This document shows, in pieces, positions 35,259 to 47,969 of a stretch of DNA of 64,000 bases. Location: contig FP929140.1 of NCBI GenBank assembly GCA_000198515.1, positions 1,400,527 through 1,464,526 of the forward strand. The letters are read 5' to 3'. The stretch comes from a gamma proteobacterium HdN1 (GTDB lineage Bacteria > Pseudomonadota > Gammaproteobacteria > Pseudomonadales > Ketobacteraceae). The stretch's first letter is position 1; every line of letters begins with the position of its first letter. The notes beneath the pieces are model-generated. The model was given only the letters and a program-made list of their open reading frames with translations, was not told the origin of the DNA and did no database searches. The position numbers and the translations under genes are program-made.

Positions 35259-37685
35259 ATGAACCACAGCGTACACAACAAACTTGTCTCATTTATCTGG
35301 AGCATCGCCGACGATTGCCTGCGCGACGTGTACGTGCGCGGCAAATACCGTGACGTTATCCTGCCGATGGTGGTATTGCGCCGCCTCGATACCTTGCTGG
35401 AGCCAACAAAAGAAGCCGTACTGGAAGAGGTCCGCTACCAGAAGGAAGAAATGCAAGCCACCGAGCTGGACGAAGAGCCGCTTAAAGAAGCCTCCGGCTA
35501 CGTGTTCTACAACGTGTCCAAATGGACGCTCACCAGCCTGCACAACACCGCCACTAATAACCGCCAGATTCTGCTGGCCAACTTTGATGAATACCTCAAT
35601 GGCTTCAGTGCCAACGTGCAGGAAATCATCGAGCGCTTTGAGCTGAAAAGCAAAATCCAGCACATGGCCAATAAAGACGTGCTGCTGGATGTGGTGGAAA
35701 AATTCATTTCCCCGAAAATCAACCTGACACCTGTGGCTGCCGAAGACCCGGATGGCTACAAATTACCCGCGCTTTCAAATCTGGGCATGGGTTATGTGTT
35801 TGAAGAACTGATCCGTAAATTCAACGAAGAAAACAACGAAGAGGCCGGGGAACACTTCACGCCGCGTGAAGTAATCGAGCTGATGACCCACCTGGTGTTC
35901 GATCCGATCAAAGACAGCATTCCATTAACGCTGACCGTGTATGACCCGGCTTGCGGCAGTGGGGGAATGCTCACCGAATCGCAAAATTTTATTGAAGAAA
36001 AGTATCCTGCCGATCCATCCGCGAAAAGTCAGCGCGATATCTACCTCTACGGCAAAGAAATCAACGACGAGACCTACGCCATCTGTAAATCCGACATGAT
36101 GATCAAGGGCAACAACCCCGAGAACATCAAGGTCGGCTCCACCCTGTCCACCGATGAATTCGCCTCCCTGCGTTTTGACTTTATGCTCTCCAACCCGCCC
36201 TACGGCAAAAGCTGGGCATCGGAGCAAAAATACATCAAAGACGGCAGTGACGTGATTGACCCGCGCTTTAAGGTCAAACTCAAAGACTATTGGGGCAATA
36301 TCGAGGAATGTGATGCCACACCGCGCTCCAGCGATGGCCAGCTGCTGTTCCTGATGGAAATGGTCAGCAAAATGAAAGACCCTGGCGCAGGCACCAACGG
36401 CAGCCGTATTGCGTCGGTCCATAATGGTTCCAGCCTGTTTACTGGCGATGCCGGTGGTGGTGAGAGCAATATCCGCCGCTACATTATCGAAAACGACATG
36501 CTCGACGCCATTGTGCAATTGCCCAACAACCTGTTCTACAACACCGGCATTACCACCTATATCTGGCTGCTTAATAACAACAAGCCTGAGTCCCGCAAGG
36601 GTAAGGTGCAGTTAATCGATGCCAGCCTGCTGTATCGAAAGCTGCGCAAAAACCTCGGCAACAAGAACTGCGAATTTGCGCCGGAGCATATCGAGCAGAT
36701 TACCCGCGCCTACCTGGATTGCGCCGCCATTGAACGTGAACTGGATGGCTCTTTGCCTGAAGGGATGGGTGACCCAATTGGCATCGCCAGCCAGGTATTC
36801 CGTAATGAAGATTTCGGCTACTACAAAGTCACCATCGAACGCCCCGACCGCCGCAAAGCCCAGTTCACAGCAGAGCGCATTGCAGGCTTACGTTTTGACA
36901 AGCAGTTAAGCGAAGTGATGGAGCACCTGTATGCCGAATATGGCGACAAGCTTTACGAGAAGGGCTTCTTAAAATCCATCGAGAAAAACATCCTTGCCTG
37001 GTGTGAAGACAACGACATCAGCCTGAACGCCAAGGCAAAAACCAAGCTGCTGGATGTGAAGCACTGGCTAGCTCTAAAAGCGGTTTACGAGACGGCACAG
37101 GCGCTTATGGCTGCCATAGGTAAAGACGAATTCGATGACTTCAATCTGTTTAAAGATCAGGTGGATGCCGGGCTGAAGGCGCTTAAGGTCAAACTCTCTG
37201 CCACCGAAAAGAACGCCATCCTGAATGCGGTTAGTTGGTACGATGAATCTGCCGCTAAAGTGATCAAGAAAGTGGTAAAACTCAGCGGCGATAAGTTGGA
37301 TGAAGTGCTGGAACGGTACGGCTGCACCCAAGCGCAATTGCCGGATTTTGGGTTTTATCCAACCAACAAGAAGAATGAATACATTACCTATGAAACCAGC
37401 GCCGATCTGCGTGACAGTGAATCAGTTTCCTTGCTAAAGGACGATGAACCACAAAGCATTCATCAGTACTTTCTGGATGAAGTAAAGCCCCATGTAGAGG
37501 AATCCTGGATCAACCTTGATTCCGTCAAAATCGGCTATGAGATCAGCTTTAACAAATACTTCTATCGCCATAAGCCGCTGCGTTCTTTGGAAGATGTTGC
37601 GAAAGACATTATCAACCTGGAACAAAAGGCAGAGGGCTTGATCGCGCAGATTCTGGGTGTGGATATTGAGCAGGTTCAGGGGTGA
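35259..37685 (+). CDS. hsdM: Type I restriction-modification methyltransferase subunit
   Basis: HsdM makes N6-methyladenine and, with HsdS, protects host DNA. The 808-residue protein has an HsdM N-terminal helical domain, the SAM motif DPACGSGGML and catalytic NPPYG, with the preceding GEHFTPREVIELM typical of the family. It is longer than common HsdM (500 aa); the extra C-terminal 300 residues are helical and of unknown role. A CAGGAAA ribosome-binding site precedes the ATG. Confidence 0.95.
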   Translation: MNHSVHNKLVSFIWSIADDCLRDVYVRGKYRDVILPMVVLRRLDTLLEPTKEAVLEEVRYQKEEMQATELDEEPLKEASGYVFYNVSKWTLTSLHNTATNNRQILLANFDEYLNGFSANVQEIIERFELKSKIQHMANKDVLLDVVEKFISPKINLTPVAAEDPDGYKLPALSNLGMGYVFEELIRKFNEENNEEAGEHFTPREVIELMTHLVFDPIKDSIPLTLTVYDPACGSGGMLTESQNFIEEKYPADPSAKSQRDIYLYGKEINDETYAICKSDMMIKGNNPENIKVGSTLSTDEFASLRFDFMLSNPPYGKSWASEQKYIKDGSDVIDPRFKVKLKDYWGNIEECDATPRSSDGQLLFLMEMVSKMKDPGAGTNGSRIASVHNGSSLFTGDAGGGESNIRRYIIENDMLDAIVQLPNNLFYNTGITTYIWLLNNNKPESRKGKVQLIDASLLYRKLRKNLGNKNCEFAPEHIEQITRAYLDCAAIERELDGSLPEGMGDPIGIASQVFRNEDFGYYKVTIERPDRRKAQFTAERIAGLRFDKQLSEVMEHLYAEYGDKLYEKGFLKSIEKNILAWCEDNDISLNAKAKTKLLDVKHWLALKAVYETAQALMAAIGKDEFDDFNLFKDQVDAGLKALKVKLSATEKNAILNAVSWYDESAAKVIKKVVKLSGDKLDEVLERYGCTQAQLPDFGFYPTNKKNEYITYETSADLRDSESVSLLKDDEPQSIHQYFLDEVKPHVEESWINLDSVKIGYEISFNKYFYRHKPLRSLEDVAKDIINLEQKAEGLIAQILGVDIEQVQG

Positions 37686-37692
37686 TATAGCT

Positions 37693-39039
37693 ATGGCGAG
37701 TATTGCTGGATTGCCGAGGTATGAGGCGTATAAAAATACTGGCGCGGAATGGCTAGGGAATGTTCCAGAAAGCTGGGTTTTATCAAGATTGGGTAGTTAT
37801 TTTTTAGAGCGCCGAACCAAGGTCTCTGATACAGATTACCCCCCTCTGTCTGTTACAAAGAACGGCATTCTTCCTCAGCTGGATAATGCGGCCAAGACAA
37901 AAGACGGTGACAATCGGAAATTGGTTAAGACTGGTGATTTTGTAATAAATAGTCGTTCCGATAGGAAGGGTTCAAGCGGTGTGTCTGCGTTTGACGGGTC
38001 TGTATCGTTAATCAATATTGTTTTAGAGCCCAAAGGAATTCATCCTGGGTACTGCCATCATTTGTTAAAAAGCTATGCATTTATTGAGGAGTATTACCGA
38101 GTTGGCCGAGGAATCGTTGCGGACCTATGGACGACACGTTATGACGAAATGCGGACAATTACGATAGCGGTTCCTCCGTTCGCAGAGCAATCCTTAATCG
38201 CCCGCTTCCTCGACAAAAAAACCACCCAAATCGACGAAGCCATTGCCATCAAAGAGCAGCAGATAACCCTGCTGAAAGAGCGCAAGCAAATCTTCATCCA
38301 AAAAGCCGTCACCCAGGGGCTTGATCCCAATGTGCCCATGAAAGATTCCGGCGTGGATTGGATTGGGAAGATTCCAAAGCATTGGGAAGTGAAGCGAATC
38401 AAGCATGCTGGGAAAATAATCAATGGTTATGCTTTTCCTAGCGATGCGTTCATTCAGGAAGGCGTAAGGGCAATGAAAATCTCCAATATTCAAACCATGC
38501 GCTTGGATTGGTCTGATAGCTCTTACGTAGACGCTTTATGGCTGAATAAGGCCAATCAATTTCGAATTTACAAAGATGACTTGGTGTTTGCTCTAACACG
38601 CCCCGTGATATCAACAGGGATTAAGGCCGCATTAGTTGATACTGACGAGCCGATCCTATTAAACCAAAGGAATGCAGTATTTAGGCCAAATGATACGTGC
38701 GGCAAGAACTGGATTTACTATGTCTTACTTACAAAAGGTTTTATCAATGATTTCGAAATGCAAATAGACATCACTGGTCAGTAGCCAAACATATCAACAG
38801 TGGCTATTGGCAATTTGTCTTTTCCATTACCTCCAGAATTAGAGCAAAATGCGATTATTTCAGACCTTAGCCGAAGATGTGATTCGTTGGATACGGCAGT
38901 AGGTAACCAAATAGCACAAATCGAAAAGCTCAAGGAATACAAAACCACCCTCATCAACAGTGCCGTGACCGGTAAAATCAAAGTCACTCCTGAAATGGCG
39001 GGTCTGGACAGTAACTCGCAGGACGCAGTGGAGGCATAG
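37693..39039 (+). pseudogene. hsdS: Type I RM specificity subunit with an in-frame amber codon
   Basis: HsdS carries two target-recognition domains that read the two halves of the DNA site. The frame is open from ATG 37693 for 363 residues, then TAG at 38782-38784, then open again in the same frame to 39039. The part after the TAG (TVAIGNLSFPLPPELEQNAI; IEKLKEYKTTLINSAVTGKI) is the normal end of the second recognition domain and the second conserved helix. Full length would be 448 codons, normal for HsdS. It may be a nonsense mutation, a suppressed codon, or two pieces that still assemble. Confidence 0.85.
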
Positions 39040-39043
39040 GGCA

Positions 39044-40228
39044 ATGTTTACCGTCAATCATCAAACCAATCGCATCAGCCCGGTAAAAATCAAGACCTTC
39101 AGCGAATTGGGTTTTACCGAGCGCAAGCACTTGCAGGAGTGGCTGGCTTATCAGCCCGATGCGCTGGGTGAAGAGCTGCTGATTATCCAGAAAGAGTTTG
39201 ATGGCTTTGACGATACCCGCGAGCGCCTCGACCTGTTGGCACTGGATAAAGACGGCAACCTGGTGATTGTCGAAAACAAACTGGATGACAGTGGCCGCGA
39301 TGTGGTGTGGCAGGCGCTGAAGTATGCCTCTTACTGCGCCAGTTTAACGAAGGGGCAGATTGTCGAGATTTATCACCAATATTTGCACCGCTTCTTTTCC
39401 CATATAAGCCCGACAATTGAAGCCGGTGAACCGCTCGCTCAGGCAGGCCAGCCAGCAGATGCTGCCGCCCGCATCTGCGAGTTTCTTGATGCGCCCGATC
39501 TGGATGAAGTCAAACTCAACCTTGGCAACAGCCAGCGCATTATGTTGGTGGCAGCCAACTTCCGCAAAGAAGTCACCAGTACGGCCTTGTGGCTTTTGGG
39601 CCAGGGTATCAGTATTCAGTGCTTTAAAGTAACGCCCTATGCTTTGGGTGAGCAGCTGCTGATTAACATCGATCAGATCATCCCCACGCCGGAAGCCAAA
39701 GAGTTGATGATTGGTATCAATGCCAAAGAGGCGGAAGAAAAAACCACCGAAGTGGTGGTGAAGAACCGCCACACCGTGCGCCGTGAATACTGGGAAAAGG
39801 CTTTGGAATCTTTTCAAAAAAGCCAGTGCAACCTTTATGACAACATCAGCCCCAGCAAAGACCACTGGCTTTCGGCGGGTTCGGGCTTAAGTGGCTGCCC
39901 CTACAATTTGATTTTTAATAAAACTGAGTTGCGCGTAGAGCTTTGGATCAGTCGTAGTGCAACAGAGGAAAATAAATTCCTCTTTGATTTTCTGCTTGGT
40001 CTTAAAGACGACATCGAAACAAGTTTTGGTGATGCGCTTGAATGGATGCGCCTGGACGAGAAGAAATCCTGTCGTATTCAATATTCCTGTGCGGCAGATG
40101 GTTTTAATAAAGACACCTGGAAAGAATCGGTTGCCTGGCACCTGGAACATATGTGCAGGCTGGAACAGGCGTTGAAGAAGCCACTGCAAAAAGCCGCCGA
40201 GGCACTTAAGCAACAGAATTTTGAGTAG
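39044..40228 (+). CDS. DUF4268 protein with nuclease-like N-terminus
   Basis: The 394-residue protein has an N-terminal segment with ERLDLLALDKDGNLVIVENK, which looks like the D-x(n)-E-x-K active site of PD-(D/E)xK nucleases, and a C-terminal DUF4268 domain. Such proteins are often found in or near restriction-modification loci. A GGAGG site is present just before the ATG. It is the fourth gene of the RM operon, 4 bases after hsdS. Confidence 0.75.
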   Translation: MFTVNHQTNRISPVKIKTFSELGFTERKHLQEWLAYQPDALGEELLIIQKEFDGFDDTRERLDLLALDKDGNLVIVENKLDDSGRDVVWQALKYASYCASLTKGQIVEIYHQYLHRFFSHISPTIEAGEPLAQAGQPADAAARICEFLDAPDLDEVKLNLGNSQRIMLVAANFRKEVTSTALWLLGQGISIQCFKVTPYALGEQLLINIDQIIPTPEAKELMIGINAKEAEEKTTEVVVKNRHTVRREYWEKALESFQKSQCNLYDNISPSKDHWLSAGSGLSGCPYNLIFNKTELRVELWISRSATEENKFLFDFLLGLKDDIETSFGDALEWMRLDEKKSCRIQYSCAADGFNKDTWKESVAWHLEHMCRLEQALKKPLQKAAEALKQQNFE

Positions 40229-40235
40229 GTTAACG

Positions 40236-40940
40236 ATGGCCGTATATAAAATATTCTGCGACGAAAGCTGCCATCTTGAACATGATGGCGCCGATATTAT
40301 GGTGTTGGGTGCTATTCATTGCAGCGCTGATAAAGCCATACAGCTGAACAAGCATATGAAGTGGTTGCGCCATCAGCACAACTATAAGCCCGAGTTGAAA
40401 TGGAGCAAGTTGAATAAGCACCAATGGCCGCTCTATCGTGATCTGATTGATATGATCATCGGTGACCCTGAAGTGCATTTCAAAACCACCGTTGTGCTCA
40501 ATAAGAACATCCTCGATCACCATCAATATAACGCTGGTTCGCATAGCGACTTCTATTACAAGATGTTTTATTACACCCTTCGGGATTTTTTGAAGGAAGG
40601 TAATGATTACCGAATTTATCTGGATTATATGGATACGCTGGGTGCAGAGAAAACACGCAAGCTATGTGAGGTTTTGCAGAATCGCACTTACTGGCAGTTA
40701 AGTGCGGTAGCTACCATTGTGCAGTCCTACGAAGTTCAACTAATTCAACTGTGTGATTTGCTGATAGGTGCGGTCGCGTATCGGAATCGTGATGATATTG
40801 AACATTCCAGCGCCATCAAAATGCAGTTTGTTGAGTATCTGGAATCCAAGCTAGGGTATTCGCTCGATTACGCCACGCCACCCTGGGAGGAGCAGTTCAA
40901 TATCTTCCGTTTTCAACCCAGGAGGTCTAATGCTCAGTGA
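40236..40940 (+). CDS. DUF3800 domain protein
   Basis: The protein begins YKIFCDESCHLEHDGADIMVLGA: an acidic residue in the first strand (DES), then a hydrophobic strand, and later acidic residues in IYLDYMD and QLCDLLIGAV. This is the DUF3800 pattern, an RNase H-like fold of unknown function common in defence islands. ATG 40236 is preferred. The end overlaps the next gene. Confidence 0.8.
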   Translation: MAVYKIFCDESCHLEHDGADIMVLGAIHCSADKAIQLNKHMKWLRHQHNYKPELKWSKLNKHQWPLYRDLIDMIIGDPEVHFKTTVVLNKNILDHHQYNAGSHSDFYYKMFYYTLRDFLKEGNDYRIYLDYMDTLGAEKTRKLCEVLQNRTYWQLSAVATIVQSYEVQLIQLCDLLIGAVAYRNRDDIEHSSAIKMQFVEYLESKLGYSLDYATPPWEEQFNIFRFQPRRSNAQ

Positions 40941-41472
40941 CCCGCTGGATTTGTCGAAGATTGAGGCAACATCAATTATTGATGTGCTCTACCAAATATT
41001 TCACCGAGACTTTGTTGCCACCAAGACCTATCTCGCTAGCCAGATCTACATCAACCCGAGAAGTCATCGCAAGGATGACGACAAAGAGTTGGACTTTTGG
41101 CATTTAACCACCAAGGATGAGAAAGAGCAGGTGTGGGAGAACGGCAAGCGCACATGGCGAGTGACGGGCCGCTATCCGGACTTTGATAGGGCGAGCCGGT
41201 TGGAATGGGTTAAACAGATCCTGACCAATCACGATCACGAATCGGTTAGGCTGTTTTACCATCAAGAGACAAATCAAAAGCGGGACATCCGCCTCTACTT
41301 GTGGGCGCACGAAGCCGACTTTGTGGTGATCCTGCAGAAATTGGGCAAATCGGACTCGTTTCTGGTGACGAGCTTTTACATTTCCCATGAAGGCAAACGC
41401 AGGGATTTTGAAAAGCGGTTCAACAATTATTGTCGCGGCGATGCCAAATTGGCAGGCTGTGGGTGGTTCTAA
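40930..41472 (+). CDS. Unknown protein encoded between DUF3800 and hsdR, 180 aa
   Basis: Not confidently recognised. It has a middle block ELDFWHLTTKDE ... WRVTGRYPDFDRASRLEWVKQIL and a C-terminal basic part (FLVTSFYISHEGKRRDFEKR). The strand pattern 'DFVVILQKLG..DSFLVTSFYI' is loosely like the small RNase-like nuclease domains (barnase/EndoU/RelE type) of phage proteins, but this is a guess. AGGAGG precedes the ATG, which overlaps the DUF3800 stop. Confidence 0.6.
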   Translation: MLSDPLDLSKIEATSIIDVLYQIFHRDFVATKTYLASQIYINPRSHRKDDDKELDFWHLTTKDEKEQVWENGKRTWRVTGRYPDFDRASRLEWVKQILTNHDHESVRLFYHQETNQKRDIRLYLWAHEADFVVILQKLGKSDSFLVTSFYISHEGKRRDFEKRFNNYCRGDAKLAGCGWF

Positions 41473-41693
41473 GGTGGCAGGCAAAAATAGAGGAATGGTC
41501 GCCTATTGTGGACCGGGCGATACGGTCACCTCTTTCTACTTAATAGTAGGTGAGCGCGGTGAATTCTGGTGATTTAGGCCTGTTTTGTCAATGAGATCAC
41601 TGTAATTAGTGTAGATCAAAATCTGGGCTGGTGCGTTAAATTTCAATGGCTTTGGTAATAAAAGCCAATAAAAACAGATGGATAGGATGTTTT
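41473..41693. other. Gap before hsdR
   Basis: About 220 bases without a supportable gene. It has an AT-rich area from 41,590 that may hold a separate promoter for hsdR. Confidence 0.3.
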
Positions 41694-44747
<3,054 letters not shown>

Positions 44748-44776
44748 TTAGCTTGCACGGTTTGGAACGCTTTAAA

Positions 44777-45562
44777 CTATTCTGAGCTATGAACGTTCTG
44801 GAGGGCTATGAGCTGGCCTTCGTTTTTCCACCATAATAAGGAAAAAATATCGTAGGAGTTTGAGAATACGCTCTGTATTAGGGTGAAATCAGAAGCAGCA
44901 ATATCGTCAATCCACATATCAGCATCAACTTCTATTGCATTGCTGGCTTGAAAGTTGATATGAGGGTTAAGAATTGTTCTATGGGGCCAAATGTTATCCG
45001 GAACTAATGGGCTACGTGCAAACCAACGTCTGGTTCCTTGTTTGCTCCAGCAAATCAACATGCAGGGATAAGGTGATAGCTCGACAATGCGTATTGCAGC
45101 ACTTGTTCTGGATACTCTGAAATCGTTCGCGATCAATCGAACATTATCAAACGTAACCGCCATCGAGTTGAGTTGTGGGGCAATGATATGCTTTGGCATG
45201 ATGAGCTGAGCAGAAAATTGATTGGCCCGAACCTCCTTTTGCTGGCGAAAATTGTCCTTCGCTGGAGATCGCTGGCGCATATCATTCACATTGCAACGGT
45301 AAGTAAGATTCTTGTTTCGATCATTCACCCAATGACCAAGTTCGTGCCCCAGGGAAAAGCGTTGCCTCTCTGTTGGAGCATTAGAATTGATCGTGATGAT
45401 GGCGTTCGTGTCAGTACCGATGATGTGGCCTTCGCAGTCCGACAAAGCGTTTCGTTTGACTTCCGCATTGAGAGAATAAGCTATCAAATCGAGATCAATA
45501 TCGTTAGCATGATAGATGCCGAGGCCCTTCAGAATATCCTCTGGTTCTTGTTTGAACCTCAT
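44777..45562 (-). CDS. ImmA/IrrE-family metalloprotease
   Basis: The 261-residue protein has the zinc motif SLGHELGHWVND (HExxH), a third-ligand-type segment EVRANQFSAQLIMP, and a C-terminal extension of unknown fold. ImmA/IrrE proteins cleave repressors (as in ICEBs1 and the DdrO system). Start overlaps the upstream stop by 4 bases. As the third gene of the divergent unit, it may control the MBL/E2-E1-JAB cassette. Confidence 0.88.
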   Translation of the reverse strand: MRFKQEPEDILKGLGIYHANDIDLDLIAYSLNAEVKRNALSDCEGHIIGTDTNAIITINSNAPTERQRFSLGHELGHWVNDRNKNLTYRCNVNDMRQRSPAKDNFRQQKEVRANQFSAQLIMPKHIIAPQLNSMAVTFDNVRLIANDFRVSRTSAAIRIVELSPYPCMLICWSKQGTRRWFARSPLVPDNIWPHRTILNPHINFQASNAIEVDADMWIDDIAASDFTLIQSVFSNSYDIFSLLWWKNEGQLIALQNVHSSE

Positions 45563-45993
45563 TCCTCCGGTTTCCCATCAATATCGATTAACCCCAATTG
45601 GTACAAGCTTTCCCAGATTTCTTTAATGTCTTCTTCGCTGGCCGCTTGGTTTGCACTTTGCTCTCTGAAGGCGATAAGTAACCCGTTTGGCACTTGTTCT
45701 GGGCTTTGCATAGCCTTAACGATATCCCCAAGCATTTCCTGGAGAGATCGGCCAACTTGAACAGAAGTCATTTTTTTGGATTTGTTTTCACGATTTTGAT
45801 TAAAGCTCGCTTTAATACGTTCTAATCTCAGTTTTCGGCTCTCATCTATAGACTTTGATACAAAGCCTTTTATTCGAAAAATCTCATCGGCGGTAGGAAA
45901 ACCTTCTTCTCCAATCGAGGCCGTAATGTTATTGTCCTCGAAATCTGCTTCTATGATTAGCTCATTGATCTGTTTTAAAAAAAGCGTGTTCAT
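45559..45993 (-). CDS. Hypothetical protein, 144 aa
   Basis: No family recognised. The N-terminal half has strands (EADFEDNNITASIGEEGFP), the rest is charged helices (SRKLRLERIKASFNQNRENK), and the end is acidic. It overlaps both neighbours by 4 bases (ATGA), so it is translated together with the sigma-like protein and the protease. It could be their adaptor or the substrate of the protease. Confidence 0.6.
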   Translation of the reverse strand: MNTLFLKQINELIIEADFEDNNITASIGEEGFPTADEIFRIKGFVSKSIDESRKLRLERIKASFNQNRENKSKKMTSVQVGRSLQEMLGDIVKAMQSPEQVPNGLLIAFREQSANQAASEEDIKEIWESLYQLGLIDIDGKPEE

Positions 45994-46604
45994 TGTTCAA
46001 TCTCCCACCAAGCAATGCCTTTAGGGAATCGCTTTCTCACTTTATCCTTTATCCGCTTTCTAACATTATTGTACAGTGTTTCGGTTAGGTTGCAGATTTC
46101 CATTACCACTGATTTTTTCGTTTTTTCTGCCAGAAGCTGGTTTAGGTAACACAATGCCTGTGCATCATCTGAAAATAATTCAAACACCTTATTGGTCCAT
46201 TCCCTTAAAAAACTGAGTGCCTGATGTTGCTCAATATTGGATTCCGGTGATCCGTGAGAGAGCTGCGCAATGGCTGAAGATGGCATCTCGGGACTTATTA
46301 ATAGCTCATCATGGGATTCAAGCAACGAATGCCGCTGATACTTCTTCGCTTCTCTATCAATAATACTCCGGCCTTGCTGATGGAAATATGTTTCCAAATT
46401 AACGTCACGAGGCCAGGCTCTAGTGCCGCTCAGTGACTCAGTAACTACCATGCCGAAAATATCTGCTGCTGCATATCCGGACCTCGCTTCGCAGCCTAGT
46501 AAGTTATAGGCCCGGCAGATTTTCACTATGCTAGCCTCCTGCAAAGCTGCGAGAAGGTCTTCAATTTCGACAGTGGAATAATGTTCATCGTTTTCAATAG
46601 TCAT
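45990..46604 (-). CDS. Sigma-70-like regulator
   Basis: The 204-residue protein resembles extracytoplasmic-type or phage-type sigma factors: an N-terminal region-2-like stretch (EIEDLLAALQEASIVKICRAY ... AADIFGMVVTESLSGTRAWP) and a C-terminal helix-turn-helix-like part (MEICNLTETLYNNVRKRIKDKVRKR). I call it sigma-like because the region-2 -10-binding signature is weak. It is divergent from the MBL gene with 147 bases between them and probably regulates that promoter. Confidence 0.65.
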   Translation of the reverse strand: MTIENDEHYSTVEIEDLLAALQEASIVKICRAYNLLGCEARSGYAAADIFGMVVTESLSGTRAWPRDVNLETYFHQQGRSIIDREAKKYQRHSLLESHDELLISPEMPSSAIAQLSHGSPESNIEQHQALSFLREWTNKVFELFSDDAQALCYLNQLLAEKTKKSVVMEICNLTETLYNNVRKRIKDKVRKRFPKGIAWWEIEQ

Positions 46605-46751
46605 TCGTGTTTCTAGCCGTCCAGTAGCAATTACTCATGAAAACTAGGAAATGCCGAAAAAAATCGGCACTTTTTTTAGTCGGGGAGTATAGAACATTAA
46701 GGCCAGATTTTGGCCGCCTTAACCCTATATTAAGCAAGAGCGAGATTAACC
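46605..46751. promoter_or_regulatory. Divergent regulatory region with leader hairpin
   Basis: TGCCGA, six A, TCGGCA followed by seven T (46652-46677) is a plus-strand intrinsic terminator-like hairpin inside the gap, although no plus-strand gene ends nearby. A second imperfect palindrome, TTAAGGCCA ... TGGCCGCCTTAA (46697-46722), lies just upstream of the MBL start. One could be an attenuator, the other an operator. Confidence 0.6.
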
Positions 46752-47969
46752 GTGAGTAAAAAATCAACAATACATTACTTCCCCGTTGGGAATGGGGATA
46801 TGACCCTAATTAAAATTGCATCCAATGACCGTTTCCACTATGTCCTTGTGGATATCCATATACGAGAAGGCTGTACTTCCGATGAAGACAAGTGCAATGT
46901 AATCAATGAGTTATATGATATTTTGGAGGCGGATAGCGACGGCAGGCCCTATGTTGATGTTATGGTGCTAACCCACCCGGATGAAGACCATATACGTGGT
47001 TTTGAGTCGTATTTTCACCAGGGGGCTTTGGCAGGTTATGTTAAGCCCAAAGACGGAAACCGAGGCAAGATAGTCGTTCGGGAAATCTGGTCTTCTCCAC
47101 TCATATTTCGCCGAAAGAGTAAAGACCACAGTCTATGCAGCGATGCTTTGGCATTCAATACCGAGGCGAAACGGCGCGTTAAGCTGTATAGAGAGGCTGG
47201 AGCGATTGGTGGTGAAGGAGACCGCATTCGCCTGATAGGTAAAGACATTGATGGCAAAACCGACGATATTATGCCCATCGTTTATGAAATTGACGATACC
47301 ATCAGAACGTTGAATGAGGTCTATGTCAACGAGCTTCAGGCCGTAGTATTGGGGCCCTTGGCAGATGATGAGTTTGAGGACCCAGATGAAATCGACAAGA
47401 ACCGCTCCAGCATCATTCTGCAGTGGGGCATTGCTAGTCATGGCTACGAGGAGCCAAGCAACTATGTTTTATTGGCTGGGGATGCCAGTGTGGAGGCATG
47501 GGAAATTATCTGGGAAAAGTATAAAAATAAGAAGTCACAATTACAGTATGACTTGTTGTTGGCGCCTCACCATTGCTCCTGGCATACGCTGTCCCATGAC
47601 AGTTATAAAAACTCAGACAACCCTCAGGTTTCTGATGATGCACGCTCGGCTTTGAGTCAGGCACGAACCGGAGCTGTTATCATTGCCAGTAGCAACCCCA
47701 TAAAAAACGACAAGAATGACCCGCCAAATTATGGCGCTAAGCTGGAATATATGGATATTGCAGAAGAGCATCAGGGCCAATTCTGTTGCCTGGCTGACAA
47801 CATTGAGGGTAAGAGTAAGGCGCCATCTGTTTTAACTTACAAGCTCACAAATGAAGGCCCTCAACTGGATAAAAAAGTAACCAAGCCTTCGGATAGCGGC
47901 GCATCAAAGAGAAGTACGGCAACCTCGGCATTGTTTTCTGCATCAGGTGAAGCTATTGGGCATGGTTGA
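46752..47969 (+). CDS. MBL-fold hydrolase of the ubiquitin-like cassette
   Basis: The metal site is shown by LTHPDEDH (about 73-81, HxxxDH class) and later histidines (LLAPHHCSWH). The N-terminal HYFPVGNGDMTLI pattern is that of ComEC/Rec2-type MBL proteins lacking membrane helices. MBL enzymes of this group are known next to prokaryotic E1/E2/JAB genes. The GTG start has a weak ribosome-binding site. The end overlaps the next gene. Confidence 0.85.
   Translation: MSKKSTIHYFPVGNGDMTLIKIASNDRFHYVLVDIHIREGCTSDEDKCNVINELYDILEADSDGRPYVDVMVLTHPDEDHIRGFESYFHQGALAGYVKPKDGNRGKIVVREIWSSPLIFRRKSKDHSLCSDALAFNTEAKRRVKLYREAGAIGGEGDRIRLIGKDIDGKTDDIMPIVYEIDDTIRTLNEVYVNELQAVVLGPLADDEFEDPDEIDKNRSSIILQWGIASHGYEEPSNYVLLAGDASVEAWEIIWEKYKNKKSQLQYDLLLAPHHCSWHTLSHDSYKNSDNPQVSDDARSALSQARTGAVIIASSNPIKNDKNDPPNYGAKLEYMDIAEEHQGQFCCLADNIEGKSKAPSVLTYKLTNEGPQLDKKVTKPSDSGASKRSTATSALFSASGEAIGHG

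Noticed and set aside
41387-41572. Small plus-strand frame before hsdR
   Set aside because: It overlaps the 180-aa gene in another frame, has no ribosome-binding site and no family match.
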